Shown here in pieces: positions 9,245-17,912 of a DNA stretch of 64,000 nucleotides. Where the stretch lies: contig NZ_JWLI01000013.1 in NCBI RefSeq assembly GCF_000813965.1, positions 1 to 64,000 on the forward strand, in the 5' to 3' direction. The notes beneath the pieces are model-generated. The model made no database searches. It was not told the origin of the DNA and saw only the letters and a program-made list of their open reading frames with translations. Position 1 is the stretch's first letter. Every line of letters begins with the position of its first letter. This DNA comes from Leisingera sp. ANG-M7. Lineage in GTDB: Bacteria; Pseudomonadota; Alphaproteobacteria; Rhodobacterales; Rhodobacteraceae. The position numbers were made by a program, and so were the translations under genes.

Positions 9245-10300
9245 TCAGATTTCCACCTCGGTGAGGGCCAGCAGGCGCTCTTTGATGCCAACTTCAATCA
9301 TACCGGCAGCCTGTAGCAGCTTCTCTGACCACATCGGTCCCTGTTGAAGAGCCTCGTTCCAAACACGCTGAAGTTCATATGGCCGATCTTCGAGCAGCAC
9401 TTCGATGAGTGCCTGGGCTTGAGCCAAGTCTTTGCGGGCTTCGGCCTGGCTCTGGTCCGTGTCTGTGCGCATGCGAGCTTCAAAAAGCTTATGCACAGCG
9501 TAGCGCTCAGGCGCAGGCACATTGACCGGAACACCGATACCGTGGAGGGCAACTGCGTTGACTTTCCCTTTGATGAGGAAACCCAGAAAACCGAGGATCT
9601 CGTCATCGCCCTGGATCACATTTCTCTCTGCAACACGGCAACGGCGCTCAGGGCCCGCAAGAGGGCGCAGGATACAGACTGAGAATTCTTCCTGAGTTCC
9701 AGAGCCGAGCACATACTTCAGGGATCTCGTTCTGTCGAACGCTTGAGGTGCAAGTCGAAACCTCTCGTCAACAATGTGCAGGTGGGGCAGCAGATCACCC
9801 TCAATTGGATCATCGACGTAGATAGAGATTGATTGAGGTTCGGCTGAATCGGAAGCCTGGGTAATTCTCTTGTTGAAACGAACGCCCAGCATTGGACCGT
9901 AGGTCTGGAACGCGAGGGTGCCAACGATGACGGCCTGCAGACGGGATACGCCCGCTTCACAGAGAGCCGAAAGAACTTTGCCGCTCATGGCATCTGGCGC
10001 CGGCAGCCCTGCTGCTCTCAGCGCGCGGATCATTGAGATGCGGTCCCTGCGAATGCGCTTGAGATCGCGCAACTCATCAACTCGCTGACGCACAGCGCCG
10101 GTGTCGGTGCCAAGATAGAGGTCCTTACGTGAACCAGTTCCAACAGGAGAAGTCTTGAAATACCAGTAATCGCGACCTTTCACGGATCGCTTGTATGGCG
10201 TGCCGCCAGCTTCGAGCAACTCTGCGTACGAGCCGCCCCAACTTCGGTCGACCACATCAGCATAGAGCGTCTGAAGTGACACGGGCAGCCATTCGGTCAA
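9245..10300 (-). CDS. GSU2403-type nucleotidyltransferase-fold protein
   Basis: 351 residues, soluble. The N-terminal ~110 residues carry YADVVDRSWGG and a Tyr/Lys-rich stretch, followed by an arginine-rich helix (LRDLKRIRRDRISMIRALR). The mid-region (RLQAVIVGTLAFQTYGPMLG, then SISIYVDDP) fits the nucleotidyltransferase fold of the NTP_transf_8/GSU2403 family: a G-(S/T) strand-turn followed by an acidic pair. The substrate is unknown; such genes occur on mobile elements and a toxin role is conceivable. It lies upstream of the ParD-like gene on the same strand. Confidence 0.65.
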   Translation of the reverse strand: MTEWLPVSLQTLYADVVDRSWGGSYAELLEAGGTPYKRSVKGRDYWYFKTSPVGTGSRKDLYLGTDTGAVRQRVDELRDLKRIRRDRISMIRALRAAGLPAPDAMSGKVLSALCEAGVSRLQAVIVGTLAFQTYGPMLGVRFNKRITQASDSAEPQSISIYVDDPIEGDLLPHLHIVDERFRLAPQAFDRTRSLKYVLGSGTQEEFSVCILRPLAGPERRCRVAERNVIQGDDEILGFLGFLIKGKVNAVALHGIGVPVNVPAPERYAVHKLFEARMRTDTDQSQAEARKDLAQAQALIEVLLEDRPYELQRVWNEALQQGPMWSEKLLQAAGMIEVGIKERLLALTEVEI

Positions 10301-10672
10301 GGTTTAGCTCCCTGAAACAACGAGATTTACCGACAAAAACAAGAAAGTGTCTGTAACTTTCCAACGGCGAAAGCATGAATGCAAGTACGAAGAGGAGAGA
10401 TAGTCGGCGGCGACAGCGAGGCGACTAGTATGCTGGGGGTGATTTCTTGATTGGTGTGACCGTTGAGGATGGCTGGCCCTAGCATATCCTTCCTAGTTGC
10501 TTCGCTGGTGTCTGGGTGTTCGGCGTCAATTCGAGCCTCAGTGGTGAGGTGCGGTGAAGCTTTTGGGTTGTACTTTGCGACAACTGGTGCACCATGCGTG
10601 GAGGTAAACTGCGTCACAGTTGATTCTGGGAAGCTTGCACCACTCATTCGAGCGACAGTTAAGCTGATCGTG

Positions 10673-10861
10673 CAAAACTATGGGCAAAAAGTGCAAAACT
10701 ATGCGCAAGTGGCGCGCAATGTTATGGGCGAGTGCCTTGGAAATTTGTCAAGAAAATCAATGAGCGTGACGCAACTTTATGGGCAATCCTACAAAACTTT
10801 GTAGGATCGCCCAAAAGCGTGTTTTTGACCCATACTTTTGCGCAAATTGCCCATAGTTTTG
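10673..10861. repeat. Six-copy 16-bp repeat array around a perfect 10+10 palindrome
   Basis: Four direct copies resembling GCAAAACTATGGGCAA (10673-10688, 10694-10709, 10717-10732, 10771-10786) and two inverted copies (10827-10841, 10847-10861) flank ATCCTACAAA-AC-TTTGTAGGAT (10786-10807). The first three copies are 21-23 bp apart, about two helical turns. The palindrome reads as two outward TGTAGGAT ends separated by 6 bp. Arrays of this kind occur at Tn7/Tn5053-type transposon ends (TGT...ACA termini with several transposase sites) and at iteron replication origins. No transposase or Rep gene lies next to it. Confidence 0.7.
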
Positions 10862-11447
10862 GTTCTGGCACACGCTAAGGGGGAGGCAGATACTGAAAGC
10901 TGCGAAATCCTCTTGTCAGGGTTGATCACAGGGTTTCTCGCTCTGCTGGCTTTTTCATGATTGTCGTTCTGGTAGCTATAGTCTCCATGAGAGCGGTGAA
11001 CTGTGGGCTGACGGCTAAAGAAGGTTTCAAGCACAAACAGGCCCTAAAGGACTTCCAGGAAGCCCCGTGCGGCTGAGATAGGACTTTCCCCTCCGCATGG
11101 TTGTTTTCTGCCTTCTAAGAGGCGCTAACGGTACTGCGTTGCCAAGCATCCCTCGCAGGTGTAGCAGGGGAGCATCGATGCAATGCAAGCGTTCGAGTCC
11201 CGGCTGCCTAAAGGCTGCTGAGCGAGACGCTGCTGCCGTCCGCTGCAGCCGCAACCTGGGTATTGGTCAGCGTCAGCTTCGCGGAGGAAGCGCCCTTTGC
11301 AAACTTGGCCGTTTGAAGCAACCAGGTGAGGTTTTACGCTGCGGCGCGGCCCGCCGTTCCGGTCGTTCGCTGCGACTGCGAGGTTTTGCAGCCGGTGAGC
11401 TCACACAGTGCGGGACGTTGCTGCCGTTCGCTACAGGCGCAGCCAGG
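10862..11447. other. Non-coding or degenerate stretch
   Basis: Between the repeat array and the IS5 remnant no open frame has coding character. The DNA from ~11100 is GC-rich with many CTGC/GCTGC runs that open long frames on both strands by composition. I see no RNA gene or known element. Confidence 0.4.
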
Positions 11448-11762
11448 TCAACCCAGCGCGTCCGCTTTGCGCAACAACGCCTCTGGCACGGCCCCGCTTT
11501 CGTTCAGGGCCTCCATGATCTCCTCCCATAGCCCCGCCAGCGTCCAGCGCCGGATCTGGCGGTAGACGCTCGACCACTTGCCAAACTCTTCCGGCAGATC
11601 GCGCCATGGCGCGCCGGTCCGGGCAATCCAGAATATCCCGTCAAGAACAAGGCGATGATTGGTAGGTTTGCGACCATTCGGGGCGCGGGCAGAATGGATG
11701 AAACGCTCAAAGAACGCCCATTCTTCGTTCGTCATTAGGTCTCGTGCCAAGCTGGTCTCCAT
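11448..11762 (-). pseudogene. IS5-family (IS427-like) transposase N-terminal remnant
   Basis: 104 residues: LMTNEEWAFFERFI, NHRLVLDGIFWIARTGAPWRDLP and FGKWSSVYRQIRRWTLAGLW are the N-terminal (DUF4096) part of IS5-group transposases. The frame stops just after the LNESGAVPEAL region, and the DDE catalytic half is absent downstream, so the element is a dead fragment. No terminal inverted repeats could be identified. It separates the mobile patch from the copper operon. Confidence 0.8.
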
Positions 11763-11834
11763 CGCAGATACCAGCTTGAATCACGTTCAGCGCTGCCTGT
11801 GAATCCCTTTTGTCAACACGACCTAGGCTACAGG

Positions 11835-12275
11835 CTAGTTTATACCATTTGCCTTCTGCAGTTCCCGCACATACCGGGTGATGCCCTTAACGTCGCCATC
11901 CGTCAGCCCCTGCTGCGGAGGCATGCTGCCGAATTCCCAGTGGTGCGCCCGCACGCCATTTCGGACAGCCAGCAGGAAGGCAGCGTCGCCATGGTGCGAG
12001 GGTTCATAGATCTTATGAACCAGCGGCGGCCCCATGCCGTTGCGCCCCGCAGCATTCTCTCCGTGGCAATCGGCGCAGACCGCGTCAAAGGCGCGCTTGC
12101 CGATCAGTGCGGTTTCGCTCAACTCCGGGGGCAGCTGAACCGCCGTGAGCGGGGCGCCGGGCTCCAGAACGGCGCGCTGCGCGGATGCATCCTTCCCACC
12201 AGCGCTGCTGTAGACAAAGTAGGCAGCCGCCGCTGAGACGGCTGCGGCGGCTGCGATGGCCAGTTTTTTGTTCAT
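11835..12275 (-). CDS. Small periplasmic c-type cytochrome
   Basis: 146 residues. N-terminal signal/anchor (LAIAAAAAVSAAAAYFVYSS), then a single haem-binding CADCH at residues ~68-72 and the distal Met region GSMPPQQGLTDGDV typical of class I cytochromes c. HYP: electron carrier in the periplasm, possibly serving the multicopper oxidase encoded upstream. Last gene of the leftward copper operon, 24 bp after the ABC transmembrane gene. Confidence 0.85.
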   Translation of the reverse strand: MNKKLAIAAAAAVSAAAAYFVYSSAGGKDASAQRAVLEPGAPLTAVQLPPELSETALIGKRAFDAVCADCHGENAAGRNGMGPPLVHKIYEPSHHGDAAFLLAVRNGVRAHHWEFGSMPPQQGLTDGDVKGITRYVRELQKANGIN

Positions 12276-12299
12276 GAGAGTGTCTTTCTTCTTTGCTAT

Positions 12300-13541
12300 T
12301 CAAAGGGATCTTGGAGCCGGAACTCGGGCCAGACTGTGCCGCCGGCTTGCGGACGCCGGGCGGCGCTCCCCGCCGGAGCGCGCTGCATAGGACCGGATTT
12401 CCTGATAACGGATCCGCACATCCTCGCTTTGCTGATAGAAACGGAACAGATCCTTCAGCGGCGCGGAAAACTCCTTATGCGCGGCCAGCATTGCCACCAG
12501 CGCACCCAGCGAGACCCGCTCCTGCAGCACGAAGTAGCCGCCGAGGGAATAGAACAGAAATGGGGTCAGGGCAGTCAGGAAGTTGTTAATGGCCTTGGCC
12601 AGAAACTTCAGCCGGTGGATCTGCAGGCGCAGGTCCTGCAGGTGGCGGAAGCTGTGGGCGACCGGCAGCGCGCCCTGCCCTGCATCCCGCATTTGCCGGT
12701 CCAGAAGAACGCCAAGCTGGCGCATCGAACGGATGCGCTTGCGGGACACGGCATTCACCTGCCGCTGCAGCCGTGGCACGATGATCAGCTGCAGCGGAAG
12801 CACCGTCAGAGCGGCGGCAGCGAGGATCGGGTCCTGCACGAACATGAACAGAAGGATTGTTGCCAGGGTTCCGCCTTGCAGCAGCGGAACCGCCAGCAGT
12901 TCAGAGGCAAAGCCGCCGACAGGTTCGGCCTCGGGGCCGAGAACCGGCATGATGGCAGGCTGGCGCTGTGCGGGCTGGTCCCGCCGCCACTGGCGGTAAA
13001 CTGCAAGGCGGAGACGCCGCACAAACCGTTCCGCCACCCTCCCTTTGCAGATGTTCAGCCAGTATTTATTAAGGCCATTGAGTGAAATTGCGGCCAAGTA
13101 GGCACCGCAAAGCAGGAACAGCAGAGAGATTTGTGAAACTTGATATCCCAGCATCATAACCGCGCCGTCCTGGCCTTCGAGGACACGGTTCACGATCTGT
13201 TTGGGCAGTTCGAGAGTGAGGTACAGGATCGGCATGGCGGTGAGGCTGAGCAGGACAAGGGCTGCCTGCTGCTTGCCAGTGGTGTGTATGATTTGCCGCG
13301 GCAGGCTGGCCCAATTGCCGGCTGTGGTCACCTCCGGAGGGCGAACGGTTGCGGAAGCCGCCTGAAGCCGCCTGCGCAGCAGCAGGGCCGTCTGGACGGC
13401 CAGGGTTGCCGCCAGCAGCGCGGGGGCCAGAACCAGCACCAGATGCATCATCGGGTGAAGCCAGGCAGGCGCACTGCTGTCATAGCTGAAACCCAGCGCC
13501 GCCGCCGCGTCATGCGCAAGAGTGTGGAATTCAGGCATCAT
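12300..13541 (-). CDS. ABC-transporter six-transmembrane domain protein without ATPase domain
   Basis: 413 residues. One N-terminal membrane segment (LVLVLAPALLAATLAVQTALLL) and then a type I exporter-like membrane domain (segments near LVLLSLTAMPILYLTL, ISLLFLLCGAYLAAISL, GTLATILLFMFV, ILAAAALTVLPLQLIIV, FLTALTPFLFYSLGGYFVL). There is no Walker A, signature or Walker B, so it resembles the stand-alone ABC_membrane_3 family. It sits between the cytochrome and cupredoxin genes of the copper operon. Substrate unknown; a metal or haem role is suggested only by context. Confidence 0.75.
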   Translation of the reverse strand: MMPEFHTLAHDAAAALGFSYDSSAPAWLHPMMHLVLVLAPALLAATLAVQTALLLRRRLQAASATVRPPEVTTAGNWASLPRQIIHTTGKQQAALVLLSLTAMPILYLTLELPKQIVNRVLEGQDGAVMMLGYQVSQISLLFLLCGAYLAAISLNGLNKYWLNICKGRVAERFVRRLRLAVYRQWRRDQPAQRQPAIMPVLGPEAEPVGGFASELLAVPLLQGGTLATILLFMFVQDPILAAAALTVLPLQLIIVPRLQRQVNAVSRKRIRSMRQLGVLLDRQMRDAGQGALPVAHSFRHLQDLRLQIHRLKFLAKAINNFLTALTPFLFYSLGGYFVLQERVSLGALVAMLAAHKEFSAPLKDLFRFYQQSEDVRIRYQEIRSYAARSGGERRPASASRRHSLARVPAPRSL

Positions 13542-13592
13542 TTCTCAGGTCTGAGTACCGGGAGGCGGGGGGTGCCCGCCTCCCATCCGGGA

Positions 13593-14291
13593 TTACTTCA
13601 ACGCTGTTACGGTCAGCTTGCCCTTGATCCGCTCGGCAGTGAATTCGATGGCGTCGCCGGCCTTCAGCTGGTCCAGCATTGCGTCGTCGGCGACCCGGAA
13701 CACCATGGTCATAGCGGGCATGTCCAGGTCCACCAGTTCCTCGTGAATGATGGTGACCTTGCCGGTCTTGGCATCGACCTTTTTGACCGTGCCCGCGGTA
13801 AAGGTGCCGCCGCCGTCCGCCAGCACAGCAACCGGCCCATGCATACCGGATTCATAGTGGCCGGGGATCAGGCAAGCGAACTCAAAGGTGCCTTCGTTGG
13901 AGAAGGTCCAGACCACTTCGCCGCTGGCACCCGGGTCCAGACGCACCGAGTTCGGGTCGTCATGCTCCATCTCCATCTTGGCCATCATCTCCTTGTGGTG
14001 AACATTGCGTTCTGCCGTATCCAGCACGAATTCATGCTCCAGCTCGCCAGCGTTGGTGATCACGAATTTGACCGTCTCACCTTTGCCAAAGGAGAAGCTG
14101 GACGGTTCAAACAGCATCTCACCGTCGTCGGTTTCCTTCATGGTGACGGCGACTTCTCGGTCCGCGTGGGCCGCCTCGCCGGGTTTTCCGACCTCCATTT
14201 CATCATGGTGGCCGCCGCCGTGAGTGCCGCCGGCAAAGGCCGGAGCCGCGGAAAGAACACCAATAAGGGCTGCATATAGGATCTTGCTCAT
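13593..14291 (-). CDS. Cupredoxin-CusF fusion, periplasmic copper-binding protein
   Basis: 232 residues with a signal peptide (ILYAALIGVLSAAPAFA) and a His-rich mature start (GGTHGGGHH). Residues ~45-160 form a cupredoxin: type 1 copper ligands are seen in LEHEF and in CLIPGHYESGM (Cys, His five later, Met ten later). Residues ~165-232 are a CusF-like domain (GTVKKVDAKTGKVTI, LDMPAMTMVFRV, the D/M-P-A-M-T-M copper motif). The fusion probably carries two copper sites and may pass Cu(I) to the TolC-type efflux path or the CopA oxidase. The coding start is preceded by GAGGAAAC. Confidence 0.92.
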   Translation of the reverse strand: MSKILYAALIGVLSAAPAFAGGTHGGGHHDEMEVGKPGEAAHADREVAVTMKETDDGEMLFEPSSFSFGKGETVKFVITNAGELEHEFVLDTAERNVHHKEMMAKMEMEHDDPNSVRLDPGASGEVVWTFSNEGTFEFACLIPGHYESGMHGPVAVLADGGGTFTAGTVKKVDAKTGKVTIIHEELVDLDMPAMTMVFRVADDAMLDQLKAGDAIEFTAERIKGKLTVTALK

Positions 14292-14307
14292 GACTGTTTC
14301 CTCGTCA

Positions 14308-14357
14308 GATTTGGATGGATTTGGATGGATTTGGATGGATTTGGATGGATTTGGGTG
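14308..14357. repeat. 10-bp tandem repeat (GATTTGGATG, five units)
   Basis: Four perfect units and a fifth with one change fill most of the 78-bp gap between the copA stop and the cupredoxin start, ending about 16 bp before the cupredoxin start codon. The 10-bp unit is close to one helical turn. Copy number could vary by slippage, altering the spacer within the operon. Confidence 0.9.
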
Positions 14358-14369
14358 GGGGCCAAAGGG

Positions 14370-15728
14370 TCAGCCCTTGGCAGATGGTTTCGGGGTAATG
14401 CGGGTCTGCGCGTCTTCGGCGCGGGCAAAGTCCGGCAGTTCGCCGGTCCACTCATAGGCCTGGGTGCCGGGCGGGTTTTCGTACCAGCCCGGGTCGCTGT
14501 AGTCGTTTGCATCAATGCCCTTGCGCACCTTCACGACCGAGAACATGCCGCCCATTTCCAGCGGTCCGTGCGGGCCCCAGCCCGCCATCATCGGCACGGT
14601 GTTGTCGGGCAGCGGCATCGACATTTCGCCCATATCCGCCATGCCAGCGGTGCCCATCGGCATGTATTCGGGCTGCAGATTGCGGATCTGGCCCGTCAGC
14701 TTGCGCTTGTCAGTGCCGATGAAGGTCGGGACGTCATGGCCCATCGCGTTCATCGTGTGGTGCGACTTGTGGCAATGGATCGCCCAGTCGCCCGGATGCA
14801 CCGCGTCGAACTCATAGGCGCGCATGGCGCCGACAGGAATGTCGATCGACACCTCCGGCCAGCGCGCGCTTTCGGGCACCCAGCCGCCATCAGTGCAGGT
14901 GACCTCGAAATCATAGCCATGCATGTGGATCGGGTGGTTGGTCATGGTCAGGTTGCCGGTCCTGACCCGTACCCGGTCGCCCTGGTTCACAACCAGTGGG
15001 TCGATGTCCGGGAAGATCCGGCTATTCCAGCACCACAGGTTGAAGTCCGTCATCTCCATCACCCGCGGCACATAGGAGCCGGGGTCGATATCAAAGGCGT
15101 TGAGCATGATCAGGAAGTCCCGGTCCACCCGCATGAAGTCCGGATCCTTGGGATGCACGATGAACATGCCCATCATCCCCATCGCCATCTGCACCATCTC
15201 ATCCGCGTGCGGGTGGTACATGAAAGTGCCGGATTTGATCAGGTCGAACTCATAGACAAAGGTCTTGCCCGGCGGGATGCCCGGATGGCTGAGGCCGCCA
15301 ACCCCGTCCATGCCCGAAGGCAGGATCATCCCGTGCCAATGCACCGAGGTATGTTCGGGCAGCTTGTTGGTCACGAAGATCCGCACCCGGTCGCCCTCCA
15401 CCGCCTCGATGGTGGGGCCGGTGGATTGGCCGTTATAGCCCCACAGATGGGCAATCATGCCGTCGGCCAGCTCGCGCTCGACAGGTTCGGCGACCAGGTG
15501 GAATTCCTTCACCCCGTTGTTCATCCGAAACGGCAGCGTCCAGCCGTTCAGGGTGACCACGGGGTTGTAATCCGGCCCGGTCGCGGGGGACAGCGGCGGC
15601 TGGGTTGCTGCGCTGTCCATTGTGGCGGCTTCGGGCAGACCCATGTTGGCGGTCTTGCCCCAGGCCTGGCTGGACACCAGCGCCGCACCCGCGGCGCCGG
15701 CCCCAAGCAGTTGACGTCTGTTCATCAT
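14370..15728 (-). CDS. copA: CopA-like multicopper oxidase, Tat-exported
   Basis: 452 residues from the ATG at 15728, chosen because AAAGGA lies about 9 bp upstream; a TTG at 15746 would run over that site. A twin-arginine-type N-terminus (NRRQLLGAGAAGAALVSS) precedes three cupredoxin domains. Copper ligands are visible: HWHGMILPSG, YHPHADEM, HPIHMHGYDF and HCHKSHHTMNAM (type 1 His-Cys-His with Met). Periplasmic oxidase of Cu(I) and/or phenols in copper tolerance. Met-rich stretches (MAMGMMGMF, MGTAGMADMGEMSM) fit a copper-handling member. The stop lies 78 bp before the cupredoxin gene. Confidence 0.93.
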   Translation of the reverse strand: MMNRRQLLGAGAAGAALVSSQAWGKTANMGLPEAATMDSAATQPPLSPATGPDYNPVVTLNGWTLPFRMNNGVKEFHLVAEPVERELADGMIAHLWGYNGQSTGPTIEAVEGDRVRIFVTNKLPEHTSVHWHGMILPSGMDGVGGLSHPGIPPGKTFVYEFDLIKSGTFMYHPHADEMVQMAMGMMGMFIVHPKDPDFMRVDRDFLIMLNAFDIDPGSYVPRVMEMTDFNLWCWNSRIFPDIDPLVVNQGDRVRVRTGNLTMTNHPIHMHGYDFEVTCTDGGWVPESARWPEVSIDIPVGAMRAYEFDAVHPGDWAIHCHKSHHTMNAMGHDVPTFIGTDKRKLTGQIRNLQPEYMPMGTAGMADMGEMSMPLPDNTVPMMAGWGPHGPLEMGGMFSVVKVRKGIDANDYSDPGWYENPPGTQAYEWTGELPDFARAEDAQTRITPKPSAKG

Positions 15729-15742
15729 CTCATGTGATCCTT

Positions 15743-17203
15743 TCAATGGCCTGCACCGCCGCCGGCTGCGATTTCATTACTGCCGCCCTGCGGGGCTGAT
15801 CCTGCGCCGCCGCCGTAGATCGCGGCGCTGACATTTGCCTGGGCCAGCCAGAAATCGCGCTTGGCATTGGCCGCCTCCAGAGAGCCCGCCAGTTTTTCGC
15901 GCACGTCGGTCAGCAGCTCGAAAGTGCTGGTGATCATGCCGTTGTAGCTGAGCAGCCCTTCCTCCTCGATTGTCCTGCGCAGCGGCACCAGCACGTCGCG
16001 GTAGTGGCGCGCGATCTCATAGGAGGAGTGATAGGCCAGCTCTGCGCTGCGGGCTTCGGAGCGGATATTGACCGCCCGTTCAGCCAATGTGTTGGCCGCC
16101 TGCAAATAAGCCAGCTCTGCCTTGCGCATCCGCGCCTTGCCGGTGTCAAAGACCGGAATGGCGAATTCCAGTTCCAGCTGTGGAAGGGTTTCTGTATGGG
16201 TTTCCCCATCCTCCCGCTCGCGCTCCGCCTCGGCGCCGGCAATCAGCTCCAGATCGGTAACCAGCCGGGTCCGGTCCGTCAGGCCAAAGGCACGGGCCTG
16301 CGCCTCCAGCCCAAGTTTGGCAACCTTCAGATCAACGCGGTTTGCTAGCGCTGCCTTTTCGATCGACGCCACCCGCGGCAGGGATTTCGGCAGGACCGGC
16401 AGAGCATCGGGCACATAAAAGCTGGCATCGCTGCCCCACAGGCCCATCAGGCGTGTGAGTTCTTCCTTGGCCAGCTGCGCCTCCAGCCTGGCACGGGCCA
16501 CTTGCCCCGCGAGCTCTGCATTGAAGGCGAACTCCCGCGCCTGTCCCGCCTTGTTCAGCGCACCGGTCTTGCCAAGCTGGCTGGCCAGCTCGGCCCCGGC
16601 TGCAGCCGTCCCGCTGGCCTTGCGCAGATAGCTCAGCCGTTCAAACGCGGCCACGGAATTGATCCAGGCGGCCCGGGTCTGGCCGGCCAGCGCCAATGTA
16701 TCGTTCACTGCGTTCAGCTGCGCCTGCTGAAACCGCGCCTCAGCCACCGCGATGCGCTGTTTGCGGGTCTTCACGTCCAGCAGGTTCACGGCAATGGTCG
16801 ATTCCAGCGCCCGGTACAGGCCCAGTTCCGGCGCGCCGATCCCCATCAGGCCGATTGAGACCACGGGGTTTTCCGGCGTCATCTGCTGCCAGACATCAGC
16901 TGCCGAAAGGCCAACCGCGGCATAAGACGCTTGCAGACCCTTGTTGTTCAAAAGCGCCGCCTGCACCGCGGTCTCGGCAGAAATTGTCCTGCCACGAACC
17001 AGCTGCCGGACTTCCTTGGCCAGCGCTTCGTTCTGAGCCTGTGTCTGGGCAAAGGCCGTGCGTTTGCCGATGGCGGCCGAGGTCTGGCTGGAAACCTCTT
17101 CAAATCCGGTCTGCGGACTGGTGTATTTCTCCGGCACCGCGGCCGAACAGGCGGCCAGCACCAGGGGCGACGCCAAGAGTACGCGCCAAGTTTTCGCTGA
17201 CAT
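15743..17203 (-). CDS. TolC/CusC-type outer-membrane efflux lipoprotein
   Basis: 486 residues from the ATG at 17203. Lipobox LVLAAC at residues ~17-22. The long helical repeats with AEARFQQAQLNAVNDTL and AELAYLQAANTLAERAVNI have the periodicity of two OEP domains of the TolC family. It presumably forms an outer-membrane trimeric channel, yet no RND pump or membrane-fusion gene is in this operon, so a partner elsewhere or an unusual use in copper handling is implied. The start overlaps the stop of the lipoprotein gene upstream (TGATG). Confidence 0.88.
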   Translation of the reverse strand: MSAKTWRVLLASPLVLAACSAAVPEKYTSPQTGFEEVSSQTSAAIGKRTAFAQTQAQNEALAKEVRQLVRGRTISAETAVQAALLNNKGLQASYAAVGLSAADVWQQMTPENPVVSIGLMGIGAPELGLYRALESTIAVNLLDVKTRKQRIAVAEARFQQAQLNAVNDTLALAGQTRAAWINSVAAFERLSYLRKASGTAAAGAELASQLGKTGALNKAGQAREFAFNAELAGQVARARLEAQLAKEELTRLMGLWGSDASFYVPDALPVLPKSLPRVASIEKAALANRVDLKVAKLGLEAQARAFGLTDRTRLVTDLELIAGAEAEREREDGETHTETLPQLELEFAIPVFDTGKARMRKAELAYLQAANTLAERAVNIRSEARSAELAYHSSYEIARHYRDVLVPLRRTIEEEGLLSYNGMITSTFELLTDVREKLAGSLEAANAKRDFWLAQANVSAAIYGGGAGSAPQGGSNEIAAGGGAGH

Positions 17204-17424
17204 CAATGGTTCTCCTGCTGCTCGTTGACACGGCGCCACGACGCCGGGCCGCTTGGCTCGTAAGTTTCAAAACCCGCGAGGGGAGAATGGTAATTCAGGG
17301 AGCGGTAAGGTCCGGATTGCGCGGCGGCATTTTGCAAGGCTGAGGTGTCGGGTAGCGCTGCTGGTGTCCTGGCGCACGCCCCTAGCAGCAGGGCGCCCGC
17401 CCCGGCCAGAAAGAGAGATTTCAT
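17203..17424 (-). CDS. Small lipoprotein in copper operon
   Basis: 73 residues, lipobox LLLGAC at residues ~13-18. The mature part is short and polar (SLNYHSPLAGFETYEPSGPASWRRVNEQ). No family recognised. Its stop overlaps the start of the TolC-type gene, so it is translationally coupled to it and likely acts in the same envelope process. Confidence 0.7.
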   Translation of the reverse strand: MKSLFLAGAGALLLGACARTPAALPDTSALQNAAAQSGPYRSLNYHSPLAGFETYEPSGPASWRRVNEQQENH

Positions 17425-17507
17425 GTGGTGTTCCTGAGGAATATCTGCACGGTTCCTGCATTTGCATGCAGGAGGGTGTTAGTGCCCGTTCAAACGGTTA
17501 AGATGCC

Positions 17508-17912
17508 TCAGGCTTTCGGAGGGCGCAGGAGTGCGGGCTGCCCGCGGGACGGCAGCTGTGAATTTTCCTGTTTCCACTGTACAGGCTCCGCCAGGGAAGT
17601 TTTCTCCGGCAAGAAGGTCAGCACTGCATCCGCCATGCAGGAGCCTGAACAGCAGCTCCCGATGTCACCGGTCGGAGAATTATCCTGGCTATGGTGCGCG
17701 CCGGTCTGGGCTATGTCATGCCCCGTGCCATGCAAGTCTTCACTGGCGTGGCTCTGACCGGTTTGCAAGACTGAAACGTTGCCGTGATGGCCCGAGATGG
17801 TATGCGCGGCGGATGGCAGCGAAAATCCCAGCGCAAGGATCACTGCCAATGCAGCAGTCACCCTGATCAGTTGGAAGATATGTGCCACATAAGCCATGAG
17901 ATTATTTCTCAT
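17508..17912 (-). CDS. Exported Cys/His-containing hypothetical protein, first gene of copper operon
   Basis: 134 residues from the ATG at 17912. One hydrophobic N-terminal segment (LIRVTAALAVILALGFSLPSAAH), then a His-rich mature part (HTISGHHGNVSV, HASEDLHGTGHD) and a CCSGSCMAD cluster near residue 100. Histidines plus a Cys cluster in a probable periplasmic protein suggest metal binding (inference). The gene lies 83 bp upstream of the lipoprotein gene on the same strand. Confidence 0.6.
   Translation of the reverse strand: MRNNLMAYVAHIFQLIRVTAALAVILALGFSLPSAAHTISGHHGNVSVLQTGQSHASEDLHGTGHDIAQTGAHHSQDNSPTGDIGSCCSGSCMADAVLTFLPEKTSLAEPVQWKQENSQLPSRGQPALLRPPKA

Noticed and set aside
10327-10647. 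106-codon minus-strand frame upstream of the nucleotidyltransferase-like gene
   Set aside because: No family, poor start context, Thr/Pro/His-rich composition; probably non-coding DNA beside the repeat array.
10463-10804. 113-codon plus-strand frame ending in the repeat array
   Set aside because: Its last third is translated from the 16-bp repeats and palindrome, so it is an artefact of repeated DNA.
11100-11440. Possible tRNA or structured RNA in the CTGC-rich stretch (GTTCGAGTCCCGGCTGCC near 11190)
   Set aside because: The T-arm-like bases have no matching acceptor or anticodon arms; likely chance in GC-rich DNA.
12336-16858. Long plus-strand frames opposite the copper operon (up to 470 codons)
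   Set aside because: His/Arg/Gly-rich shadow frames without motifs; the minus-strand genes carry all recognisable domains.
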